Shown here piece after piece: positions 8,597 to 17,300 of a stretch of 64,000 bases of DNA (positions are counted from its first letter, which is position 1; the number at the start of each line of letters is the position of its first letter). The notes below the pieces were generated by a model. That model did no database searches. It had not been told where the DNA came from and was given only the letters and a program-made list of their open reading frames with translations. Source of the stretch: Hyphomicrobiales bacterium. GTDB taxonomy: Bacteria > Pseudomonadota > Alphaproteobacteria > Rhizobiales > Rhizobiaceae. The translations under genes and the position numbers were made by a program. The stretch covers positions 1-64,000 of the forward strand of contig UCHV01000019.1 in NCBI GenBank assembly GCA_900472395.1, given 5' to 3'.

Positions 8597-8629
8597 GAAA
8601 AAAGGCCGGGCGAAACTCGCACCGACCTT
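8597..8629 (-). terminator. Rho-independent terminator, minus strand
   Basis: On the minus strand AAGGTCGGTGCGA pairs with TCGCCCGGCCTT (stem 8602-8629), followed by a T-rich tract. The nearest upstream gene on this strand is the DUF1127 gene that ends 310 bp earlier, so either its 3' UTR is long or an unannotated transcript ends here. Confidence 0.7.
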
Positions 8630-8938
8630 CCTCGATCCATCTCAACGACACTGCCAGTACATCCGTGGTCAGGCGGAGACGAATTCTTTTCTTCAATGAT
8701 ATGGATATTCTTTTGAAAGTTTCAAGGCGCGATAGCTGAAAAGCTGCGTCCCGGGCCGGCAGGAAAGTGGCGGCAGTCAACTTTCGTTCATGGCGCCATA
8801 TGGAGCGCCTTACCCGGACATCGGCGGGATCATGAGCAGGCGGCGCTGATCTGTGCGTCTCGCCTTTGGGGCGCCGTAAGAGGCGAAATGTTTCGCCTCC
8901 GGCTTTGAGGGTATGCTTATGCCAAGCCGAAGATCGGC
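8630..8938 (-). ncRNA. Candidate small RNA or long 3' UTR
   Basis: About 310 bp without a credible protein gene between the DUF1127 stop and a minus-strand terminator. It includes a perfect 9 bp inverted repeat GAGGCGAAA-TG-TTTCGCCTC at 8880-8899 and a GGCGC/GCGCC pairing near 8792-8812. A terminator with no gene in front of it is the usual sign of an sRNA. No known sRNA family recognised. Confidence 0.3.
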
Positions 8939-9082
8939 TTAGCGACCGCCACCGAGAACGGCTGCGCGAATGGTGGAGCGGGAAATGCCGAGGTCGTGCA
9001 GGGCGCGGTCATCAAGCTGATCGAGCTCGCGGATAGCGCGACGGTTGGCGGCATAGGCTTTCAGTTTTTCAGCGATACGCAT
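8939..9082 (-). CDS. DUF1127 small protein
   Basis: A 47-residue protein: MRIAEKLKAYAANRRAIREL, then DDRALHDLGISRSTIRAAV and a Gly-rich end. The pattern of an arginine-rich N-terminal helix followed by L-x-D-IG-hydroxy-R is the DUF1127 (YjiS-like) signature. In Agrobacterium and other Alphaproteobacteria such short proteins act in RNA binding, phosphate or stress responses and are often multicopy. A second DUF1127 gene lies at 33193. An AAAGGAGATAAAG site precedes the ATG. Confidence 0.88.
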   Translation of the reverse strand: MRIAEKLKAYAANRRAIRELDQLDDRALHDLGISRSTIRAAVLGGGR

Positions 9083-9207
9083 GTCTTTATCTCCTTTGTT
9101 CGATGCACATTATATAATCGGTTCGACGCCGATTTTGTAGGCATTTGCGAGCAATGGAGGCATGCGTTTCTTGCGGGGCTGCCGCCGAAAGGCCGGTTTG
9201 TCAAGCG

Positions 9208-9510
9208 TCAATCGTCGCGGCTGAAGGGGACGCGGACGATGCGGCGGCTGACCAGAAGCAGGCTGCGATCCGGCTGGATCACGTACCGTTCGATGACCCG
9301 GTAGCCGAAGGCATTGTCGAACTCATGGCTGAAGCTGCTGCCAATCGGCGATTTCGTGAGCTTGGTGCGGGGCTGGCCGCCATAAGTAATGCTGCCGGGA
9401 ATAGGCTGAATGCCAGGGCCGGCATCGAAAGGCCGCATGCTCGGATCGCTGGTGGCGGTGCAGCCGGCGAGGCACAGTGCGAAAGCGGCGCAGAGAAATG
9501 GCGTTTTCAT
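9208..9510 (-). CDS. Small outer-membrane or periplasmic lipoprotein
   Basis: 100 residues with a lipoprotein signal: hydrophobic stretch then LAGC with Cys17 to be lipidated. The mature part contains GSITYGGQPRTKLTKSPIGS and YRVIERYVIQPDRSLLLVSR, which suggests a small beta-rich domain; no named family recognised. Start at 9510 follows an acceptable purine-rich site. It sits between the DUF1127 gene and tRNA-Arg on the same strand. Confidence 0.8.
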   Translation of the reverse strand: MKTPFLCAAFALCLAGCTATSDPSMRPFDAGPGIQPIPGSITYGGQPRTKLTKSPIGSSFSHEFDNAFGYRVIERYVIQPDRSLLLVSRRIVRVPFSRDD

Positions 9511-9595
9511 GGGCGACGGTCCTTGCCAATACGATGGGTATCAACAGTGTATCTGGAGCCGTTGACTGCGGCGGCAAGGAGAAAATCTTTGGAAA

Positions 9596-9672
9596 TGGCG
9601 CACCCGGCAGGATTCGAACCTGCGACCTTTGGAATCGGAATCCAACACTCTATCCAGCTGAGCTACGGGTGC
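9596..9672 (-). tRNA. tRNA-Arg (anticodon CCG)
   Basis: 77 nt cloverleaf on the minus strand: acceptor GCACCCG/CGGGTGC, D arm with AGCTGGATA, anticodon stem TTGGA/TCCAA around the loop TTCCGAT (anticodon CCG, reading CGG), T arm GCAGG-TTCGAAT-CCTGC, discriminator G, and an encoded CCA end at 9596-9598. No attachment-site duplication or integrase gene is seen beside it. Confidence 0.97.
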
Positions 9673-9944
9673 TAACCGTGCCGACGATGACTCGCCGGTG
9701 ACCGATGGATGGTTCTTAGCCTAGCTCGGCAGCGGCTTCAATGCCAATAGCGTTGTCCGTGATGGAAAAATCGTCGAGATCCGATGTTGTCGTCTGTCGG
9801 GACAAGAAACCACGGGGAAAGGTTGGGCGACGGGACGTTCCTGCTGTAAAATCAGCTTGATGTGGTGGGCAGTCTTGCAATTTCCGCTGCCAAACGGGAT
9901 ACCGGGGCGAGAGCCACATCTGTCGGCCCGGAGGAGAAACTGAT

Positions 9945-10127
9945 ATGATCGATCCCAATCATCCTTTTTACGATGAGCCGTGGCGCCGTGTTTTGATTGT
10001 CGCGGTGTGTTTCATCTGGGTCGGTATCGAGCTTTATACCGGAAATCCGACTTGGGCGGGCATTGTCGCGGTTGTCGGCGCTTATGCGGCCTACAAGCTG
10101 TTTTTCGATCGCAAGAAGCCCGAATAA
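9945..10127 (+). CDS. Small membrane protein
   Basis: 60 residues with two predicted membrane segments (RVLIVAVCFIWVGIELYT and WAGIVAVVGAYAAYKLFF) and a charged tail DRKKPE. GAGGAGAAACTGAT before the ATG is a good ribosome binding site. The acidic and aromatic start HPFYDEPWRR is followed by the first helix. No function known. It converges with the HPD-motif gene. Confidence 0.8.
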   Translation: MIDPNHPFYDEPWRRVLIVAVCFIWVGIELYTGNPTWAGIVAVVGAYAAYKLFFDRKKPE

Positions 10128-10149
10128 AGTGGCATCCAGGCCGCTCGTT

Positions 10150-10653
10150 TTACGGGCGGCCACGAGACGCGAGTGCCCTGTCGATCAACAGGTTGGCAAT
10201 TTTCATGCGGGTCGTTGCATTCTCGCGAAACGCCGGCCCCACCCGATCCGGATGGTTGAGTTTGGCAAATTGACGCCGTTTTTCAGCCAGGGTCACATCG
10301 GTATCTTTGGGTGAGAGCGCCAGATCTTCGGTGATTTCTTCTTCGCTTAACCGGAAAAGGTGGGGTGGCATGGCGGGTGTTGCGGCATGAATATGCGCGT
10401 CATCGGCATCGAAAGCCGCGTCCGTTTCGGACGTTTTCGCATCTGCCGGCGGGGCGAGCCAATCTGCGAGATAATCGAAATAGGCGCCGGTATCGATCTC
10501 CGTCGCAGTCGGCCGCCCATCGGGCGTGACAAATCCTGCGCCAAGTCCGCGGATCCGAAAATCGGCGTCCTCGAGCGCGGTGTCGCCAGCCTCTTTTTCT
10601 TCTTCTTCCAGTCTGGTCAGCACCGACTGAAAGATGGACTGCCCTAACAGCAT
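10150..10653 (-). CDS. Protein with a C-terminal J-domain-like HPD motif
   Basis: 167 residues. The last 50 residues contain EKRRQFAKLNHPDRVGPAF with His134-Pro-Asp136, then TTRMKIANLLIDRAL, which matches helices II and III of a J domain; such motifs stimulate DnaK ATPase. The usual DnaJ arrangement is reversed: the J-like part is at the C-terminus, after an acidic, probably disordered region (residues 15-115, rich in Asp, Glu and Ala). No Gly/Phe or zinc-finger region. Partner unknown; a dedicated DnaK co-chaperone is an inference. Confidence 0.78.
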   Translation of the reverse strand: MLLGQSIFQSVLTRLEEEEKEAGDTALEDADFRIRGLGAGFVTPDGRPTATEIDTGAYFDYLADWLAPPADAKTSETDAAFDADDAHIHAATPAMPPHLFRLSEEEITEDLALSPKDTDVTLAEKRRQFAKLNHPDRVGPAFRENATTRMKIANLLIDRALASRGRP

Positions 10654-10726
10654 GCGTCCTCCACCTATCTCCTATCATTCAAGCAGCCGGACATGGCGCC
10701 GAGCTTGCGATTGCCGTGGTTGGCGA

Positions 10727-11251
10727 TCAGTAGAAGAAGAGTTTTGCCTTTCTGGCACCGGCCTTGCCGAGATGGTCTTTTATCTGCTGCAGATCATCCG
10801 CGGAAAAGGCACGCTTGGGGATGGGATTGAACATCCCCTTTCTGCCCAGCATTACGAATGTTTCTTCGCTCTCCGCAAAGCTTGATATTTCTCGCCAGCT
10901 CTGCCGGCGACTGGCTTTGCGTTGACTAAACTCGATACCCTCCGCGTTCCACGTCACCTTGACCTCTCGCCCCTTGTCCGGCGCGGCTCTGAATGTGGCC
11001 GCTGCCATCCGTCTCGATTTGCGCTTGCCATGCCAGAGAGCGAGAGCCGCAAGGGCGAGATTGACGGCGAATATGCCGGCGGAAATGGAGGCCAACGCCA
11101 GACCCGAAAAGGTGCGGGCGAAATAGGCTGAAATCAGCAACCACGAAAAAGCCATCACCGCCGCAAGAGGCCAGATGTTCATCTGGTGCCGCCGCCACAT
11201 GTCGTTGCCGGCAATGACGTCCTGTTCGGTCAGCGTATAGCGGGCAGGCAT
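10727..11251 (-). CDS. YcxB-like membrane protein
   Basis: 174 residues starting at the ATG at 11251, preceded by GGAGA; upstream in-frame codons lack a good site. Two membrane helices (about 27-47 and 50-70, WPLAAVMAFSWLLISAYFA and ALASISAGIFAVNLALAALA) are followed by a basic linker and a soluble domain with VTWNAEGIEFSQRKASRRQS, WREISSFAESEETFVML and the ending FNPIPKRAFS, which is the YcxB pattern. The role of this family is unknown. It is divergent from the SDR gene. Confidence 0.8.
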   Translation of the reverse strand: MPARYTLTEQDVIAGNDMWRRHQMNIWPLAAVMAFSWLLISAYFARTFSGLALASISAGIFAVNLALAALALWHGKRKSRRMAAATFRAAPDKGREVKVTWNAEGIEFSQRKASRRQSWREISSFAESEETFVMLGRKGMFNPIPKRAFSADDLQQIKDHLGKAGARKAKLFFY

Positions 11252-11395
11252 GGCGTCTCCGTTCTGTTGCGCTGGTGGTAACGGGGCAGAAAGGGAAAAG
11301 CAAAGTCGAAACTGATCTCCAGATCCGGAATCGGGTGTCGGTGGTGCCGTGGCAGGTTTACCCACGTGTGATGTTGACCCGAGAGGAGAAAGATC

Positions 11396-12139
11396 GTGTT
11401 GAAGGGAAAAGTGGCTATTGTTACCGGCGCGTCGAGCGGTATCGGCCGTGCGGCCGCCCTGCTTTTTGCAGCGGAAGGGGCAGCCGTTGTCGTGAATGCA
11501 AGAGGTGCGCGCGATCTGGAAATCGTGGTGAAGGAAATCGAAGCCGCCGGAGGGCAAGCCGTCGCGGTGGCGGGCGATGTGGCGGAAGAGGCATTGCATG
11601 ACAGGCTGGTCGCAACCGCGATGGATGCCTATAGCGGGCTCGACATCGCGTTCAATAACGCTGGAACCGTCGGACCATACAAGCCGCTCAGCGATGTGCT
11701 GGCCGAAGAGTGGCAGGCAACGCTTGCCGCCAATCTGACAAGTGCGTTTCTGGCGGCTCGCCGGCAGATCCCGGCAATGCTTCAGCGGGGCGGCGGTTCG
11801 CTCATCTTCACGTCCAGTTTCGTCGGAACCAGCGTCGGTCTGCCGGGCATGGCGACGTATGCGGCATCAAAAGCCGGCCTGATGGGTCTGGTAAAGGGGA
11901 TAACCGCCGATTACGGCGCTCAGGGCATCCGAGCCAATGCGCTTTTGCCGGGTGGAACGGATACGGCCATGGCGGGCGACGCGGCGCAGAAAGAATGGGC
12001 AGCAGGGCTGCATGCGCTCAAACGGATTGCCGAACCGCAGGAAATCGCCAGGGCAGCACTGTTTCTGGCAAGCCCCATGTCCAGTTTCGTGGCGGGATCG
12101 GCTCTTTATGCCGATGGAGGCAATGCCGCAATCAAGTGA
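11396..12139 (+). CDS. Short-chain dehydrogenase/reductase
   Basis: 247 residues, NAD(P)-dependent oxidoreductase of the classical SDR type. Cofactor motif TGASSGIG at residues 10-17, NNAG near 89, catalytic Ser near 140 and YAASK near 155. The position after the second strand is NARGARD, consistent with an arginine for NADPH. It starts at GTG (11396) after GAGGAG. Substrate cannot be predicted. A stem shared with the rhlE gene terminates it. Confidence 0.92.
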   Translation: MLKGKVAIVTGASSGIGRAAALLFAAEGAAVVVNARGARDLEIVVKEIEAAGGQAVAVAGDVAEEALHDRLVATAMDAYSGLDIAFNNAGTVGPYKPLSDVLAEEWQATLAANLTSAFLAARRQIPAMLQRGGGSLIFTSSFVGTSVGLPGMATYAASKAGLMGLVKGITADYGAQGIRANALLPGGTDTAMAGDAAQKEWAAGLHALKRIAEPQEIARAALFLASPMSSFVAGSALYADGGNAAIK

Positions 12140-12147
12140 TCGTGGAT

Positions 12148-12178
12148 AAAAAAGAGGCCGCTCGTGGCGGCCTCTTTC
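12148..12178. terminator. Bidirectional terminator between the SDR and rhlE genes
   Basis: GAGGCCGC (12154-12161) and GCGGCCTC (12167-12174) form an 8 bp stem around TCGTG, flanked by an A tract on the left and TTT on the right, so it can serve both converging genes. Confidence 0.9.
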
Positions 12179-12188
12179 ATATTCAAAC

Positions 12189-13985
12189 TTACGCCGGGCG
12201 ACGCTTGCGGCCCTGCATGCCGCCTTCGGTGCGGCCGGCGTTGCCGAATTTGACCGGACCGCGGGCTTCGCCCTGTTTCTGGCCTGCGCCCTGACCACCG
12301 CGATGGTTGTTGCGCTGTGCGCCCGGCTCATGCGCGCCGTGGGCGGCATGTTCCGACTTGCCCTGGCCACCTTTGCGATGATCCTCACGGCGCTCGCCAC
12401 GATTGTCGTTGCGGGCCGGACGGCCTTCACCATTGCGACCGTCGTTACGGGATGCGCCGTCCTGGCCGCTGAACTGCTTCTTCGGACGGAAATCCGATGT
12501 CGAGGCGAGATCGTTGTCGCCATGCGACTGCGGAACGGCTTCCTCACGGCGCTGACCGCGGAAATCCTCGTTGCGACGGTTCGGACGTGCCGGGCGGCCG
12601 CCCTGCGGACGATCACCGTGCGGGCGCGCGCTCTGTGGGCGATCGCCGCGTTCTTCCGAACGTGCGCCGGCTTCTGCGTTGGCGCCATCACCGAACGGGC
12701 GACGGGCAGGGCGTTCGCGGCGCGGCTTGCGCGCTTCGCCGGATGCGTTGCGACCTTCGCCGCCGCCATTGCCACGGCTGCCGCGACCCTGCGACTGGCC
12801 ACCACGCTTGTTGTTGCCATTGCCGTTGCCGCGAGCCGGACGGATCATGGCTTCAGGGCGTTCGCCCGAAGCAGTGGTTATTTCGATGCCCATCAGCTTT
12901 TCGATGTCACGCAGCAGCATGGTTTCGTCAGGCGCGCAAAACGCGATGGCGATGCCGTCACGACCGGCGCGGGCGGTGCGGCCGATACGGTGAACGTAGG
13001 CGTCCGGCACTTCCGGCAGGTCGTAGTTGTAGACGTGGCTGACGGCCGGGATATCGATGCCGCGGGCAGCGACGTCGGTGGCGATCAGTGTCTTGATCTC
13101 GCCGTCACGGAAACCCTTCAAGGCGCGCTCGCGCTGGCCCTGGCTCTTGTTGCCGTGGATGGATGCGACCGAGAAGCCGATATTGTCGAAATGCTTCATC
13201 AGCTTTTCGGCAGTGTGCTTGGTGCGCATGAAAACGATGGAACGACCATCCGGGTTTTCAAGCAGCGTCTTGCGCAGGATTTCCGTCTTGTCGCCCTTGC
13301 CGGCAACGAAGTGCACATACTGCTCGACCTTGTCGGCAGCCTTGCCCGGAGGCGTGACTTCGACCTTGACCGGATCGGTCAGGAATTCGGATGCCAGATC
13401 GGCAATCGCCTTCGGCATGGTGGCCGAAAACAACATCGTCTGGCGCTTCTTCGGCACGATCTTGGCGATCTTGCGCAGGTCATGCACAAAACCGAGGTCG
13501 AGCATCTGGTCGGCTTCGTCGAGAATGAGGAAACGAACGGTGGTCAGGCCGATGGCGCGGCGAGCAACCAGGTCCAGCAGGCGGCCGGGTGTGGCGACCA
13601 GGATGTCGGTGCCCTTTTCCAGCTGCAGCTGCTGCTTGTTGATCGATACGCCGCCGACGACGAGGTTGATCTTGAGCGGGCGACCCTTGATGAAGGTCTT
13701 CAGGTTGGCGGCGATCTGGTTCACCAGTTCGCGCGTCGGAGCGAGGATGAGGGAACGCGTCGTGCGGTTATCGGGACGACGGTCTTCGGCAAGCAGGCGT
13801 TCGATCAGCGGCAGGCCGAAAGCGGCGGTCTTGCCGGTGCCGGTCTGTGCCAGGCCGATCAGGTCGCGGCCTTCGAGCAGCAGCGGGATAGCCTTTTCCT
13901 GAATAGGAGTGGGCGTTTCGATACCGAGCTGCGAAAGCGTTGCGACGATCTGCTTGGAGACGCCAAGCGTTTCGAAATTGGTCAA
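12189..13985 (-). CDS. rhlE: DEAD-box ATP-dependent RNA helicase, RhlE type
   Basis: About 598 residues from a TTG at 13985 (LTNFETLGVSK, with AAAGG 8 bases upstream; the homologous start usually reads MTNFE). An ATG at 14024 would add 13 residues. The core has the Q motif, AQTGTGKT, PTREL, TPGR, DEAD, SAT, ARGIDIP and HRIGRTARAG. The last about 220 residues are a low-complexity tail rich in Arg, Gly, Asn and Glu (RGNGNGNNKRGGQSQGRG), likely disordered and RNA binding. The enzyme unwinds short RNA duplexes in cold adaptation, ribosome assembly or decay. Confidence 0.95.
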   Translation of the reverse strand: MTNFETLGVSKQIVATLSQLGIETPTPIQEKAIPLLLEGRDLIGLAQTGTGKTAAFGLPLIERLLAEDRRPDNRTTRSLILAPTRELVNQIAANLKTFIKGRPLKINLVVGGVSINKQQLQLEKGTDILVATPGRLLDLVARRAIGLTTVRFLILDEADQMLDLGFVHDLRKIAKIVPKKRQTMLFSATMPKAIADLASEFLTDPVKVEVTPPGKAADKVEQYVHFVAGKGDKTEILRKTLLENPDGRSIVFMRTKHTAEKLMKHFDNIGFSVASIHGNKSQGQRERALKGFRDGEIKTLIATDVAARGIDIPAVSHVYNYDLPEVPDAYVHRIGRTARAGRDGIAIAFCAPDETMLLRDIEKLMGIEITTASGERPEAMIRPARGNGNGNNKRGGQSQGRGSRGNGGGEGRNASGEARKPRRERPARRPFGDGANAEAGARSEERGDRPQSARPHGDRPQGGRPARPNRRNEDFRGQRREEAVPQSHGDNDLASTSDFRPKKQFSGQDGASRNDGRNGEGRPARNDNRGERREDHRKGGQGKSEHAAHGAHEPGAQRNNHRGGQGAGQKQGEARGPVKFGNAGRTEGGMQGRKRRPA

Positions 13986-14325
13986 GTCATAAACCTTTCG
14001 GGGCGCCAAAAGTTCATGCGCCAACGCGGCACCATGCCGGGTCGGCTGCTTTTGGCGTCAAGAACCCCGCGTGAAGTGGGAACTTGTAAGTTGGAAATTG
14101 CTCTCCAGCGCTTGAACCCTCGTCGTGAGGGCGATCTATCAGTGCGCCTTGTTCCTTCTTCGCGAATGCAGAAATTCGTCGCGGGGCCAGCTCACGCGGC
14201 GGCCGGAAGGTGAAAGCTGGCCGCCATTTGGTTGTTTTCTGGAGAAAAGTCAAGAGCAACGGCGTGTGGGCACCCATGCGTCGATGGTTCAGGTCTGTTA
14301 CGCCGTATTGATGCACACGCCATGA
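13986..14325. other. Divergent promoter region of rhlE and the hybrid kinase
   Basis: About 340 bp. It should carry both promoters and a long rhlE leader, as is common for cold-responsive helicases. No gene and no clear operator seen. Confidence 0.4.
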
Positions 14326-17300
14326 TTGGTAAAGATCGCTTGCCAAGACAACCCATTGTTAACCATCATCATGATGATATCCCGCGATCCGATAGGATAT
14401 CGAATCAGCGTGTCGCGCATGCGCGCGGTCAGCGAGGGTGGGTTGACAAGCGATAACGAGCTTCTGGCGGTGGCCTGTGAGCGGATCAACGATCTGCTCA
14501 CGCCTGCCTTCATCAAGGACAGCGCCCTGCGTTACATCGCGGTCAACGATGCCTATGCGCACCTTTTCGGTTTTTCCCGCCACGATTTCAAAGGCAAGCG
14601 AACCTTCGATCTCGCAGAACGCCTGGATATGTTGGATTGCGAGGAAAAGGAACGCCGCACCCTGGTGTTCGGTTCGGATGAAACTGCGATGGCACTCGAT
14701 GACTTAGGCGTCATCCGCCACAAGATCCACATCGAACGCTTTCTGACCGACGATGATCGGGCCTATGTCTATGGTGTTCTGGAGCCCATGGGCGGTGCGC
14801 CGGATGTGGGTGCGGCGAAAAGTGACAAGGTTGCTCGCGGCGGCCCGCCTGAAAAAACGGGCACGCATATTGCCCAGTTTGACCGGAGAGAGAAGCCGGA
14901 CCTGCAGGAACTGCTTCTCAACGATGCGCTCGATATGCTTGATATCGGCGTCGGTCTTTACGGCGAAGACGATTACAGCGACGACAAGACGCTGATTTAC
15001 TGCAATGCCCAGTTCGTGCGTTTTTATGCGCCGCTCGGTATCGATGTCGCCATCGGCATGACGATCGGCGACATGTCCCGCGCCATCTACGATCGGGCGC
15101 TGGAGCGTGCCCGGGAGGAAATGCAGCGTGACAATCCCGACCGTGACGCCTGGATTGCTGCGCGTGTCGCACGTTTTGCCGAGGCCTTCAGCGACATCAT
15201 AGAACATCTGCCGGGTGGACGTTGGTTGCGCAGCGTCAACAAGCGTCTCGACAACGGTCTCGTCATCGCGCTGCGCATCGATGTCACCGAATTCAAGGAT
15301 CAGGAAATCCAGCTTCGCGAAAAGGCCAAACAGAGCGAGCTTTTCCGCGCCGTGCTGGAAGATCTGCCGGTTCCCGTATTTCTGCGCAATGCCGACCACC
15401 GCCTGACCTTTGCCAACGATGCCTATGAGGAAATGCTCGGCGGTAGCCGAGAGGATTTTCTCGGCAAGACAGAAGTGGAGATGTTTCCTTCCGCCGGTCA
15501 GCGTTTCGTCGATGAAAACAACCGTGTCCTGCGCGACGGCACACCGATCGACAAGGTCGAGGAAGTCACCTTTCCCGATGGCGATGTGATACCCGTCATC
15601 ACCCGTCTTCGCCGCATCATCTCGCCAGATGGCGAGAGCCATCTCGTCTGCTCGCGGACCGACATCACCATGGTCCGGCAAGCGCAGGACAAGGCGGAAA
15701 AGATGCACCGGGATCTGCAGACGATCCTCGATGCCATGCCCGTCGGAATTGGCATTCTCGATGCCGATCTGCGTTTCGAATATGCCAATTCAGCCTTTTA
15801 CGGCTTCTGGGATGCCGGCGAGCATTTCGAACTCAAGGGCCGACCTTACCGCGATTTCCTCAAGGTCAATTACGACCATGGCATCTACGGCGATGATCGG
15901 CGCTCATTCGATGCGATCTATGCCGATCGTATCCACCGTTTGATCGCGCACGACGATGGGCCTCCGATCGAAGTGACCAGTCGCGACGGCCGCACGATCG
16001 TCATTTCCGGCACTCCGCTGACCGGCGGCAAGATGCTGCTCAGCTACATGGATGTTTCGGCGCTTCGCAAGCGTGATGCGGAAGTGCTGCAGGCGAGGGC
16101 GGCGCTGGAATTGCAGGGCGCCTTGATGCGTGACGCCACCAGCGCCATGAGCCAGGGCCTGTTGATCCTGCATGACGGATTTATCGTTTTTTCCAACAAC
16201 GCGCTGGCCGCCATGCTGGACCTGCCGGAAGATCTGGTGACCGTCGGTTCTGCCTGGCGTGACATTTTCCGCTTCTGCCAGAAGCGCGGCGATCTCGGCA
16301 ACCACGATCAGGCGATGGATGCGCTGCGCTCGTGGGAAACCAGCATCGAACTTGGCAAGTCGGTCGCGCTGACCTTCCTGATCGAAGACAAGAAATGGGT
16401 GCAGGTCGAGGCCAAGCTGACCGGCGATGACCATTGGCTTGCGGTGTTTACCGACATTACCGAAATGAAGCAGCGCGAGCAGGACCTGACCCGTCTGCTG
16501 CAGCGCGCAGAAGCCGCGGACCGCGCCAAGTCGGAATTCCTGGCCAATATGAGCCACGAAATTCGCACGCCGATGAATGGCGTGCTCGGCATGGCGGAGC
16601 TGCTTTCCAAATCGCAGCTCGATCCGCGCCAGAAGACGTTCATCGATATCATCGTGAAATCCGGCAACGCGCTTTTGACGATCATCAACGACATCCTCGA
16701 TTTTTCCAAGATCGATGCCGGCCAGATGAAGCTCCGAAAGGCGCCGTTCGACCCGGTCGAGGCGATAGAGGATGTGGCGACGCTTCTGTCGTCGTCCGCT
16801 GCCGACAAGGATATCGAGTTGCTGGTGCGCGGCGACGTGACCGTGCGCAACACTGTAATGGGCGACGCCGGGCGTTTCCGCCAGATCGTCACCAATCTCG
16901 TCGGCAATGCGGTGAAGTTCACCGAAAAGGGCCATGTCTTCATTGAGCTTTCGGCGAGGCCGGCGGCGAACAATCAGCTGATGCTGGCGATCCGCATCGA
17001 GGATACCGGTATCGGCATTCCGGAAGACAAGCTGCGCACGGTTTTCGAAAAATTCTCGCAGGTCGATACCTCTTCGACGCGCCGTCATGAAGGGACCGGG
17101 CTCGGTCTTGCCATTACCGCGGGGCTTGTGAACCTTTTCGGTGGCTCAATCGACGTCGAAAGCAAGGTCGGGCGTGGCTCCGTCTTTACTGTCGACATGC
17201 CGTTCGAAGTCGTCAGCGAGCGCAACATTGCGCCGGCCCTGCCGCTTGCCACGGAAGGCGCCAAAATCCTGGTCATCGACGACAATGCTGTCAATCGCCG

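Noticed and set aside
8562-8780. 72-codon minus-strand frame
   Set aside because: Runs through the terminator stem at 8602-8629 and looks like noise.
9596-9672. tRNA-Arg as an integration site
   Set aside because: No repeated tRNA 3' end and no integrase or foreign gene beside it.
12303-14213. 636-codon plus-strand open frame opposite rhlE
   Set aside because: The minus strand has every DEAD-box motif; the plus frame has no domain.
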